A stretch of DNA of 64,000 nt from Rhizomucor pusillus (lineage: Eukaryota > Mucoromycota > Mucoromycetes > Mucorales > Lichtheimiaceae): the NCBI GenBank assembly GCA_900175165.2, contig FWWN02000389.1:315-64314 (forward strand). Direction: 5' to 3'. Of this stretch, positions 36,356 through 46,309 are shown in pieces. Under the pieces are notes generated by a model. It saw only the letters and a program-made list of their open reading frames with translations. It made no database searches and had not been told where the DNA came from. Both the position numbers and the translations under genes were made by a program. How positions within the stretch are numbered: position 1 is the stretch's first letter; each line of letters opens with the position of its first letter.

Positions 36356-37267
36356 CTACTTTGTATCCATCATTTTTAATACCTGCAGCGTGATATTCAA
36401 AGCAGGAGGCAAAGAAGTACTAATTTTCTGCGGCCCGCATGCATTGTATAGATGCTGAAACGTCGGGTCCTCCATGGACGGTGTCTCGTATTCTACATTG
36501 AACAGCATCCCCATACTCGTTTCGCTTCTAGGAGCGAGTAGGAACGGTCCGGTGGACGCGCGTGCAAACGGCTGCGACGTTGCTTGGTCGGCCATGATCA
36601 GTGTGAGCCCAGATATCCGCGTAGGAATGAAATTATCACGGTTGTCAAGTGTCACGTTGACCTGCCAGAGCGTTTTCAACCATGGATGCTGAGGATCCGG
36701 ACCCCAGTCTGTCACATCCCGAGGAACGGTTGCTGCAGACGCAGGCGACAACCGTACTCTGGGAACTCGCGGCCAGCATACAAATGTCACCACCCCGCCT
36801 GCTGCCAAAATACACGCGACAACAATGAATATCCAGAAAAGTCGCGGGTCCATTCGTCGACGCTTCCGCTGTTGCTGCCGTCGCGTCAGATCCGTCAACG
36901 ACGTGGACGGTTTTGTGTTGCGTGTGTCTGCTAACATCGTCGGCAGGTGCAAAAGACTGTGCAACCGCTGGCAGGAATGAACTGTCAGGCTTTTCGCAGG
37001 CGGCTCGTCTTCCAGGTATAAACTGCCATGACGTGCCTGGGATATATCAGGCGGATGGTTGCTGTACGGTAGGTAAGAATGCGTGCGTCCTGGAGGCGGT
37101 TCTTGGACCGTTAACGTTACAGAGTCTGATATATCAGATGCTTGATGCATCATCATCGTCGTCGCCGCTGCCGTAAATGTTATACATTGGTTACTTTGCA
37201 ACCGTCGTTCTAGCATTTTCCTGCTCACCCTGCGAAGAACGTCGGTGACGATACGGATCGCATTCAT
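36356..37267 (-). CDS. single-pass membrane protein with LEA14-like extracytoplasmic domain (tentative)
   Basis: Intronless, 303 residues from the ATG at 37267. About 135 residues of Ser/Pro/Arg-rich sequence precede a basic stretch (RRQQQRKRRRMDPR) and one membrane segment (LFWIFIVVACILAAGGVVTF). The C-terminal 130 residues look like a beta-rich domain: WQVNVTLDNRDNFIPTRISG, LTLIMADQ, PFLLAPRSETSMGMLFNVEY, ending PALNITLQVLKMMDTK. Basic residues before the membrane and N-glycosylation-like sites after it fit type II topology. The pattern recalls fungal vacuole- or wall-associated single-pass proteins with an LEA14-type domain, but this is by impression only. Start could also be a downstream Met. 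Confidence 0.65.
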   Translation of the reverse strand: MNAIRIVTDVLRRVSRKMLERRLQSNQCITFTAAATTMMMHQASDISDSVTLTVQEPPPGRTHSYLPYSNHPPDISQARHGSLYLEDEPPAKSLTVHSCQRLHSLLHLPTMLADTRNTKPSTSLTDLTRRQQQRKRRRMDPRLFWIFIVVACILAAGGVVTFVCWPRVPRVRLSPASAATVPRDVTDWGPDPQHPWLKTLWQVNVTLDNRDNFIPTRISGLTLIMADQATSQPFARASTGPFLLAPRSETSMGMLFNVEYETPSMEDPTFQHLYNACGPQKISTSLPPALNITLQVLKMMDTK

Positions 37268-37715
37268 ACTCAGGCGAGGAATGATGGACCATGGACGGAC
37301 ACCGGAAAGAATGATAGAGAAAAGAAAAAAGATACGCTGCTACGTCAGGAAGAAAACCACCCAGAAAAATTATAAAGACACAGCAAGTAGAAGAAGAAAA
37401 AGAATAACGGGAAATAGTTTGGGGGAATAGAAACCAAGGTAGAACATTTTCTGCTCCCCTTTTCCCTTTCAAAACTCGCTGCCCAAATCCCCTTCAGGAA
37501 CCAACCCCTCTCTCTCTAGCTCTTATGCTTTACTCTTTGCTCGGTTTCTTTTCTTTCTTTCTTTCTTTCTTTATTTCCTTCTTTTCATTCTTTGTTTAAG
37601 ATCTTCGACTTGTCAAATATACATACACATATATCCATATTCAAACATCAAGAACTACAGGCATTGTCTCCATCATCGGATATATATTTCTTCTTTCTGT
37701 TATGCACATTCTCAT
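37268..37715. other. spacer with CTTT repeat
   Basis: 448 bp between the upstream side of the membrane-protein gene (-) and the 3' end of RAE1 (-). It contains a (CTTT)n tract at about 37548..37572 and long pyrimidine-rich stretches on +. No gene seen. Confidence 0.6.
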
Positions 37716-39069
37716 TTATCGCCTGTTCTTTGGTTTCTGTTTCACTTCAGCGTCATTAACAGCATGCAAGTAAATGTTGTTAGGTCCATTCGGTGTAGCA
37801 AATTTGTAGCCCTGAAATTTAATATGTGAGGATACGGATTGTTAAAGGGACTCATTAAGCAGCATAATCTTTTCCTTTTTCTTTACCTTGGTCCAGTCGT
37901 AACTCACTGCATATGCCAGTATGTTTCCATCTCGGTTAAATGTAGCACATGGTATGGGTCCATTTTGTTTTGGCAAGGAAGTGATTCGCATTTTTGCGTC
38001 TTTATCCCACATGATCACTTGGCCATCCGATCCAGCGGTCAAGTATGTTCCGTATCCAGGATGGAATGAAATGTCGTTAACAGAGTAAATGTTCTTGGAT
38101 GCATCGTCTCGATGACACCGATACGAGAAATTTTTGCTACAGCAACAAAAGATGGTGAGACATTGGTCGCGCGCAACAATATGGTGAGATATTGCTCTTC
38201 TACCTTTGATCCTTTTCATTCAAATATTGCACTCCTACACGTCCTTCGATCGATCCAACCATATATCCAGTACCATCAGGGAAACATGTGACCACGCGTG
38301 TTTGCCATCTCAACGGTGATACGACTTGCTTGAACACGGTCGTGGGGTTATTCAAGTCAATCAACACAATGTGCCGGTCTGCGGTAGCTGCGACGAGCGA
38401 TCTATTTCTGGTATCCATCGAGTATACGCGCTCCGGCATCTGCACGGTGCCAATAGGCTGCGGCGATCGCAGGTCCCAGTACTTGAGTGTCTTATCCCAG
38501 CTGGCCGTCGCAAGAATGGTTTCGCTCTGCTCAAGAAATTTGCAGCATTTTACCGACTCGTCGTGCGCTGCGACCTGTGTTGCGTGGCCCGTTGCTACAT
38601 CGTACAGCCGCGCGGCCTTGTCGCCTCCACCTGACACTATCTTTGAGCCATCCTAAACGAAAAAAGTGATAGTATTGAGCGGAGAGCTAGCGAGCACCGG
38701 ACACGTTCACGTAAAACCACCTACTTTACTCCATGTTACGCAGAGCGCGGGCGCTTCATGCGCGTATGCAGCTTTGGGAACGGTCGCGCCTGTCGGCTGT
38801 ACTTCGTATATCCTGATCTATCGTTCACGATCGTGAGCAAATCTTTCGAGATCAAAAGCCGCTGCCGTTGCTCTCGTCGTACCTGGTTGTCCCACGAGGA
38901 TACTGCAAGGAAATCGGCTGCCGGCGAAAATGCTAATCCAGATACACCATCGGTAGGCGGTGAAGTGAGCTGCAATCGACAGTGTATACATTCCAGGTTT
39001 GTTTTGCGATCAGTGTCAGATTCAGATCTCGTTCTTGCTACAGTGTCATACCTCAAAGTCTTTCTGCAT
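37716..39069 (-). CDS. RAE1: mRNA export factor RAE1/Gle2, WD40 protein
   Basis: Six exons (minus): 39052..39069, 38883..38969, 38725..38817, 38204..38652, 37887..38136, 37716..37811; 330 residues, slightly shorter than typical Rae1 (about 350). Residues follow Rae1 closely: MQKDFELTSPPTDGVSGLAF, YEVQPTGATVPKAAYAHEAP, SWDKTLKYWDLRSPQPIGT, MVGSIEGRVGVQYLN, NFSYRCHRDD and ISFHPGYGTYLTAGSDG. The C-terminal exon (GYKFATPNGPNNIYLHAV) matches the end of Rae1, which in other species carries NP(K)KN-like residues. Rae1 docks on the Nup98 GLEBS motif at the nuclear pore for mRNA export. The 18-nt first coding exon is preceded by an in-frame TAA, so the start is firm. BUB3 is excluded by the N-terminal TSPPTD block. 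Confidence 0.93.
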
Positions 39070-39270
39070 TTATTGACAGTGATCGTCGTCCCAAAACAGA
39101 AAGAAAAGACGAAATAAAAGCCAACCGCAGCATAAACGATGTACCTCTAAAAATAAGAATAAAGATCCATCTAATCCCGCGCTCCCCTCCAACATTTTCT
39201 ACTCTAGCTGCGGCAATCTCAATAATAGAAGGAATAAATATTGTGTGTACACAAGCTGTTTATCTTATTT

Positions 39271-41699
39271 TTAATCAACGTCTTCCATAGAAGCGCGTCT
39301 TCTGCGCTCTTTGCTCTTTTTGCTTCTAGATGCTTTCTTCTTCTTCTTGCCAGTTTCAAAAGCCTTGGCGGCCTTGTGTGATCGTCCGAGGTTATCGAGA
39401 TCCTTGACCTTGTAGATGCGGACGATCCAGTTTTCGGATGTAAATGCTTCTTCTAATACGTTCAATTCGGGACCCTGGATCGGCAGGCGTTGCTGACGAA
39501 CACGATCAACGGGTGGTTGTCCACCGAATAATTCGTTAAATCGATAATAGCTCATCTTGTACATGAGCGAGTTCTTCATGGTAGGTGAAGCTTGATCATC
39601 TACACGATAATCGCCAGAAGGTGTAAAGTAATTTGCTTCCTTGATCTTGTCGGGCCAGACGCCTTCAGCGATACGGATCATCCAGAGATATTTGTTGATA
39701 TCATCGCCTGAATATCCGAGCAATCCACCGAAAATAACCAAAACATAGTCAACATCGTGTTTTTGCATAATCTCATATGCATCCTCCTCGTTCGACGACA
39801 TGGCGCGTCCAACAGTTGCAATGTGAGTGTTGTTCCAAGTGTTGTTGTCAACAAGTGTCGGACGGTCAGCCATGCCAGCAATCTGGTATCCATAATCCCA
39901 CCATGACATAATCTTGGCATCTTTCTCGGTATTGCGTCGCAGCCAGTAGTATGCTTCTCTGAAGTCATCGATGATGTGCTGAGATCCATCGGCGTTGCGA
40001 GTCGAAAGCACGATTGAAGGGCTCGAATAAGCATTGGATGTCACCCAGGTACAATGCCATACGAATATAAGCAAGAAGAATGTGAAACAGCCGACGACCA
40101 GTACTCGAACGTCTGAGACAAGGATACCCCAGAACTCCTTGCTGGAAGCAGCGGAGATGGACGCTTTGCTGCTTGATGCCTTACCCTTCTTCTTTTCAGA
40201 TGATGTCGCTCCTGAACCTGAAGCAGCAGCGGATTCTTCGGGCAATGGAGATACATGGGTATGATCGAGATAGGTATCCAAAAGAGTAGAGACAGCGATG
40301 CCAGAGCAAACGCACACGACGGGAGTGAGCGTGAGCATAAGACGTACCATGACGCCCGCAAAGTAGGATGCAAAGATACCGTATACAATGACAAAGACGT
40401 GTTCATCACGGAGTGTGCGGAAGCAAAGATATATGCCGGCAGGGAATAAAAAGATGAGCATCTCAAGGTCAAAGAAGAAGGATGGCCAGGCGGTAGGTTG
40501 ATGCTCAGAGACGGACGCGATGATAGGAATATGGATCTTTGCATAACCGGTATCCCAAAGCGAGTAGAAACGGCCAGTCCAAGGAGCAATGACACCAGAA
40601 AGTGTGAGTAACACGAGCGCTGCAAAACCGGCAATAAAAGTGAAAACGACAATGGCTTTCAACAGGGTCTGGAATTGCTTGGCTTGCAAGTGACTACGCA
40701 GAAGCTCGACAAAGCCCATTATTTGGCACAAGCCAAACACGCCTGGTATGATGGTTGCACAAATTTAAATGGAAGATTGGGCATTAGAATGCTGGCAAAG
40801 ATATATTACATTATATCATCAATGCACTTACCCAAGGCAGCCATGTGCTCAGACGTGCGAGTTGGCTGGAAACCGACGAATGGGATCTGCATGGACATCA
40901 AGGTACCGAGAGCATAGAAGGTAGAATATGCGACGTAAACCCGGTTGGAGAATCGACCCATCAACATCAAGACGAATACATGCAGAGGGATCAAGTTGAT
41001 GATGAAGACATAGCCACCCCACGCTGCTACCATGTAAAAGTAAAAGAAGGCGGTGAATGCTCCGTACATCGCCGATCCCAACTTGAGAGCCTTGATCCAC
41101 AGGTAAAATGTGAACATGAGCAAGAAAATGGCGATACCCTCATTGTCGTAAGAGCCAGCAACCGAGCGAGAAATGTAACCGGGTGCGATACCAATGAAGG
41201 CGGCTGCCAGCAAACCTGCAGATGAGTCTTTGAGCTCGGAAGTCAGCAAGTAAGTCGCAATGGCGGTTGCACCGGAGAACATGGGAGCGAGGAGTACGCA
41301 GACGTTGCGAATATCGACAGGAAAATGGAGATAATGCAGGATGTTGTGAATAATAGCTGATGTAACCATCAGACCAGGATAGACTGTGCCTCCCACTACA
41401 CGACCGAGAGGATACCATGACTGGTCGTCGAACCAGTTCCAAAAGTCGTAAAAGCCGTCTTTAACCAGCATACGCGTCGCGCGGTAGTTGAACCTGTCAA
41501 GTTACATGTGTGCGTAAATATACTCGAGTGCTCACACGCTGCACAGGTAAGTTCGCCCTTACCAAGGATCGAATTCGTGGATGACGGATTCATAGCGCAC
41601 GATACTGAAGAGACGCGATGAAAACGCTGTCCCTGCAATGAGGCCAAGAATGGCTGTTTTCAGCAGCGTCTTTTGACTGCTGACGTCCAGCGCTAGCAT
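39271..41699 (-). CDS. STT3: oligosaccharyltransferase catalytic subunit STT3
   Basis: Exons (minus) 41563..41699, 40832..41493 and 39271..40742; 756 residues. It transfers the dolichol-linked glycan to Asn-X-Ser/Thr in the ER lumen. Diagnostic motifs are present: the first catalytic acidic motif in [27 protein letters not shown], the [10 protein letters not shown] loop motif and the acceptor-binding WWDYG ([20 protein letters not shown]). About a dozen membrane helices fill the first 480 residues; a lumenal domain follows. A Ser/Ala/Lys-rich insert (about residues 415-445) and a basic C-terminus ([19 protein letters not shown]) are lineage-variable. Phases agree. The gene is divergent from the zinc-knuckle microgene. 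Confidence 0.97.
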
Positions 41700-42722
41700 A
41701 ACGAGTGTACTGTGTTGGGTGAGGACAGCAGGAGGTCGGTGAGAGAGCGCGGGCCAAGACTAGCAATATGCTTAAAGCGTCCGCAAATGACGTGCGGCCT
41801 TCAAAATCGACACACGCTTCGCGTTGTTAGAGGCTCGCTTGCATAGCCCTATAATTGTAACGATTGGTACCATCCCCAGTGACTTCTCGTTAACCAACGT
41901 CAGACCATTTGCGTGAGCCTTTACCCCAGCAGCGACAAACAAAGATCCTGGGCAAGGGAATATGCCGGAATCTCGATTTTGGATAGATAATGCAAGGCAC
42001 ATTTAGTGTACACGAGGCAAACGTCAAAGCTTCTTCTAGATCCATGTGGCGTTTCATCTCGATTATCAAGCAGCAAACAGTCTTCCACTATCAAACACAG
42101 TAGAGCGATTCACGAGCTAAAAGCGATCAAGCGGTGTAAATAGGGGAACAAATGGGAACGGTTCCACAGCTGCATTAGGAGGGAGCACAGGATGATCGAA
42201 CCCCGTTTTGGCAAGAAAATAGATGTCGTTACATTTACTGAGAAATTCAAAACGGAAGCAAAGCAAATAAAGGCAGTTGAAGGGTAAAGAATGTTTCCAA
42301 GCAGACTACACTCGAGCTCCTGCTGCATATTGCATTACACCAAAATTTGCCCTGCGCTGCCTATACCCCGGCCCCATTTGTCTTTCAAAATGCGCGGCCA
42401 CCTGCGCGGCTGCGGGGAAGTGAGAAAACTCGAAACAAACATGACGGCCTCGGAAAGCCAGGAGGTTTCTTGTAGATGCTGCAAGGTAACCAGTTCCATC
42501 TAAAGTTTCACGAATTTTCCGCGATCGCCGAAAATCCACAAGGGCACACTACTCATCTCACTCAGACACTGTATGTTTACACTGATGCACTCCTTATTTT
42601 TTTCCATCGTTACACCTCAAATCATCACACACACTGTGGGTATTTAATTGCTTAACTTTGACGGACGATCCGGGGTTACCCCAGACTTTCTCTCTTCTTC
42701 GCTGAAGTCAAATAGAATCAAC
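41700..42722. other. 1-kb divergent region between STT3 and the microgene
   Basis: Promoters of STT3 (-) and of the 34-codon gene (+). No conserved coding frame. A 77-codon minus frame near 42306..42539 has shadow-like composition. Sequence just before 42723 is pyrimidine-rich (agactttctctcttcttc), like a leader. Confidence 0.5.
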
Positions 42723-42966
42723 ATGGCACCACCAGTAAAGCCTCTCAACCTCTCCGGCGGTCAATGGTAAGAGATACATAGCGGATGTCATCTCGTATTT
42801 CCATGCTAACACACTGCCTTTGTGCTCTTCTTTCTACTAGCGATCACTGCGGCCAGGTAAAAATTTAGCGAGTCTAAGCAACTTTTTTACTTGCTCTGGT
42901 TTCGACTAACAAGATTTTTAGTACGGGCACACTCGAAAATCGTGTAGTCTGCTACGATCAAAATAA
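42723..42966 (+). CDS. 34-residue zinc-knuckle microprotein, three exons
   Basis: Too short for ordinary ORF calling. Exons 42723..42766, 42841..42856 and 42922..42966 total 105 nt and give 34 residues plus TAA. The peptide starts MAPPVKPLNLSGG and continues with CDHCGQYGHTRKSC, a C-x2-C-x4-H-x4-C zinc knuckle, then SLLRSK. The zinc motif spans all three exons, so both splices are needed. Signals are strong: donors gtaaga and gtaaaa, branch-like gctaac and actaac 25-30 and 12 nt before acceptors ctactag and ttttag, start context caacATGg, and a CT-rich leader. CCHC knuckles bind RNA or DNA in retroviral Gag, CNBP and splicing proteins; a stand-alone 34-residue form is unusual. Function unknown. 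Convergent with the glutamine-synthetase-like gene. Confidence 0.7.
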
Positions 42967-43309
42967 CTACTCATTCGACTCAACAAGCCCGATGATACAC
43001 AACCAGCACATTGATTCTTTCTCGCACCTCACTGCCATTCGTTCATCAATGTTTTCGTAGCTCTTTCTTTTCTTGTTCTTGTCATGTATATATATACGCA
43101 ACAGCAACAACTCAACGCCATCAGTGCACTGTGGACTTTCACATTTCTCATCATCATGGAAGCCAAGGGAACAAAAAGAAGCCCGCGCATTTTTCATATA
43201 TGTCACAACTCAAAAATATTTGTTTTCTAGTAAAGTCTCTAGGACATGTATATGTGTAATAAAAAGCAAGCAAACACTATGTATGCTCTCTCTCTCTCTT
43301 AATTACCAT
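42967..43309. other. convergent 3' spacer
   Basis: 343 bp between the microgene (+) and the glutamine-synthetase-like gene (-). A CT repeat lies near 43285..43299. No gene seen; it probably holds both 3' UTRs. Confidence 0.55.
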
Positions 43310-44984
43310 CTAGACCAGCTCCATGTATCGTTTCAATTCATAATCAGTCACTGCATCTTGCCAAAGGTTCCATTCATGCTTTCTTGTCTTTACAAAATGG
43401 TCAACAAACGCGTCTCCGAGAGCCTGCCGGGCAATGGATCCTTGCTCCTCCATGACCTCTATTGCTTCTTGCAGAGTTCGTGCGAGACGCTCGCCTTGTT
43501 GCTCGTTTGAGGAGGCTTTGACCTGGTCGAGGGGCGGAACCGGTAAACTTTGTTTTGTTTTGATGCCCCACATTCCGCATTTTAGCACTGCTGCCAGCGC
43601 TAAGTGAGGATTGATATCCGCACCAGTAACTCGCTGCACAACACAAGGCCGATCAATACCGCATATTGTCAGGGCACAATAAAACTTACCACTTCGAGTC
43701 TGGATGCACTCGGTGACGTGGTTGGCGGTACAATGACTCGCACAGCACCGAGCCGGTTTTCTACCCCCCACGACACATTGACAGGTGTCCAGTGTTTCCC
43801 AATTAACCTTTTGTAGCTATAAACGTTGCACAAAAGTCAGAACAAACAGGCATGTGCGCGCGCAAACTTGAGAAATCATCGTCTCTGACCTGTTGATAGT
43901 AGGCGCCAGCACGGCCAGTATGCTCGGTAATCCTCTCAGCACGCCTGCGAGGAACTGAACCATCACGATGCTCATGTTGGGTATATGCGACTTTTCCGAG
44001 TCGTTTGCTGGGTAGAATACGTTGCCTCCGTGTCTATCCTTCAAGCTAAAGTGAATGTGTCCCGAACATCCAGGCATCTCTTGATAAGGTTTCGCCATGA
44101 ACGACGCCATAAATCCATGCTTGAACGCGATCTGTTTCATTGCTGTTTTGAACAAGCTCGCTCGATCTCCCATTTCCTTTGCTTCTTGGTATGCAACAGC
44201 TGCTTCGTACACACCAGGCCCAGTTTCTGTGTGCCAACTCTCAACGTCGACCTTGAACTCGTGCAACCAGTCGAAAGCGTTGTAGTAAAAGTCTTGATTC
44301 TCAAGCGGGCGGAGCAGCGAGTAGCCACACATCCCAAGCGTCAACGGCTTCAGATTCGAGTACTCCTTGCTTTCCAGCGACTCGGAAGTCTCTGTTGCGC
44401 AAAATGCAAGTCAGCCCTCGCTAGTCGCGTAGTTAACGTCACTGCACGTTACCCTTAAAGCAAAAGAATTCATATTCCACGCCGCAATAGGGTGTGTAAC
44501 CAAGCTGCTCCTGGAAATCATCGACTGCAGAACGAAGCAGGACGCGTGGACAGCCGTAGAAGGGCTCGTTGGTCTCTGGATGCATTAGGTAGACCAAGAA
44601 AAACGGTATGTTGTTTTCCCACGGGATTCGGCGATACGTCGACAAGTCCACTTTGGCGATCAGGTCCGGGTAATTGCAGTCCTTTCCGCTAAACTCCACG
44701 TCCGTTGTGTACGATTGATCCTGAATATCCCATCCAAAAATAACAGAACAAAATCCTACATTAACACAGCATGTATCAGATTACGTCCTTGCTGAAGAAA
44801 GGGAAAATCACAAAATGCACAGACCAAACCCATCCTGGACCACTTGCAGGAATTTCGTCTTGTGGAGCACTTTGCCGCGCAACACACCGTCAATGTCGAC
44901 AGCCGCGACTTTGACCCGTATATCATGTTTCAATATATCTTGAATGTTGTCCAGTGTAACTGATACGTCGCTGTCAGTTGTCAT
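43310..44984 (-). CDS. glutamine synthetase-like enzyme (FluG/gamma-glutamyl-amine ligase type)
   Basis: Exons (minus) 44825..44984, 44453..44755, 43890..44391, 43690..43816 and 43310..43633; 471 residues. It has the fold marks of the bacterial-type GS family rather than eukaryotic GSII: VAAVDIDGVLRGKVL at the N-domain, CGVEYEFFCFKG (metal-binding Glu), GPGVYEAAVAYQEAKEMGDR, ASFMAKPYQEMPGCSGHIHF (the catalytic-domain H.H), APTINRYKRL and WGVENRLGAVRV. Such single-domain proteins include the C-terminal half of FluG and gamma-glutamyl-polyamine synthetases; they ligate glutamate to an amine using ATP. The substrate cannot be told from sequence. An in-frame upstream ATG at 45080 would add 32 hydrophobic residues; I prefer 44984. 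Confidence 0.88.
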
Positions 44985-45562
44985 GATAGGAAAAAAGGGT
45001 ATTGAGACAAGATAAAGCGTGGAAAAAAGGCAAGCGAGTGATCCTGAAGGCCTATGTGGCGGAAATTGAATAAGGTTCATGCCATACCCACCACACCTGA
45101 TATGCTTCTGAAATAGGCATTACCCTGATATTAACGCCACCCGTTGCAATGTCACATTGCTCGCCTATCAGGTACATACACGCTTATCTCCATGTCACTG
45201 TAAATAGAGATATCTTTAATGATACTCACTCTCAAGATCCTATACATGCTGGCTACCTACAAATAAACGCAGCAGCGCTTGGCCGCGTTGTTAGTAAATA
45301 AACCCTACCCACAACGAAAATAGCTGTATTTATGACTTAAGATGCACGCTGATGCCTTATCATCGATCATGACACTGAATTCATTTGGGAACTACGTAAA
45401 TGTGATCGATCAACGTGGCCAAATCATGCAAGAACGATGCAAAGTTTCCATGGGGACTACTGTAAGCAGTATGCATAGGGAAAATCACGAGATAATGTGT
45501 AATTTTACACACAGGCATGCAAAGTTGTAAGATTTTGTCCAAGCAACCAAGATACTGTACGT
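44985..45562. other. spacer upstream of the glutamine-synthetase-like gene
   Basis: 578 bp with the promoter of that gene (-) and the 3' side of cytochrome b5 (-). Only a short + frame (45342..45530) without protein-like features is present. Confidence 0.55.
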
Positions 45563-46309
45563 TTATTGCTTCTGAAGTATATATTTATAAGCCATAACGC
45601 CCGCAACAACTAAAGTAGGCAGTAGCAGGCGACCAAACAATCTGTCAACAGCACCGTTGAGAATATCAGTTCTCCGATTATCCAACAAGCAGCAGTAGTC
45701 ATCGTGTTAAATTGTTGTACTCACGACTTTTTTAGCTGCTGGGGTAAATCTCCAGCTCGGATAGGATGAAAGCGATGGTTGTCAACCTTGGACTTTTTTG
45801 ATTGCATTGTTATAAAAGACGCATCAACGCAGACATCGAGGTTACACTTACTGCCTCGTCCAAGGATCCAATCAGGTACTTTCTCATGATATCTCTTGCA
45901 TCGGTCGAGTGGCCGATATCTTCGAATACCTCGGTTGCATCGCGACCTGGACAGACAAGAATGTACATATGGCTTGAGACCCTCGAGTTAGAATTGGTAT
46001 CCCTTACATTCTTTACGTACCTCCTTCATCTCAGAGAATTTCCTCGCCTAACAGCCAACAAATCAAATATTAGCATCTATTGAAACCGTTTATGTTTCCA
46101 TAGAGTTCAAAATACCTCCTGGATGCTGTACCATAGCATTGTGGATTAATACAAATTTCAAGCGAGCTTGTAATTGCTCTTTTCTGTGTATGCAAGCTCA
46201 CCTCCTGAATGAAATCTGTAACGTCATAGACGTTGTTGTGGATCATGATCCAAAGGTCTTTTTTCTTATTATGCTTCTTGACGTCTTCGGTGGAGTAGAC
46301 TGAAGCCAT
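45563..46309 (-). pseudogene. CYB5: tail-anchored cytochrome b5 with an in-frame TGA
   Basis: Six exons (minus): 46202..46309, 46116..46125, 46021..46047, 45852..45946, 45725..45792, 45563..45641; 128 residues if the internal TGA is read through. The heme domain is clear: MIHNNVYDVTDFIQE, then HPGG encoded by a 10-nt exon (first heme His, residue 37), then [19 protein letters not shown] (second His, residue 61) and [11 protein letters not shown]. The C-terminus has one membrane anchor (LLLPTLVVAGVMAYKYI) with a short basic end, typical of ER tail anchoring. At 46031..46033 the codon is TGA exactly where the family has Leu (EEIL-x-DEGGRDAT). All splice phases fit and the rest is intact. Cytochrome b5 passes electrons to desaturases and sterol enzymes. 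The stop could be a real mutation, a recoded codon or a base-call error. Confidence 0.85.

Noticed and set aside
42180..42215. gatcgaacccc, resembling the reverse of a tRNA B box
   Set aside because: No matching A box, acceptor stem or anticodon arm at the right distance on either strand.
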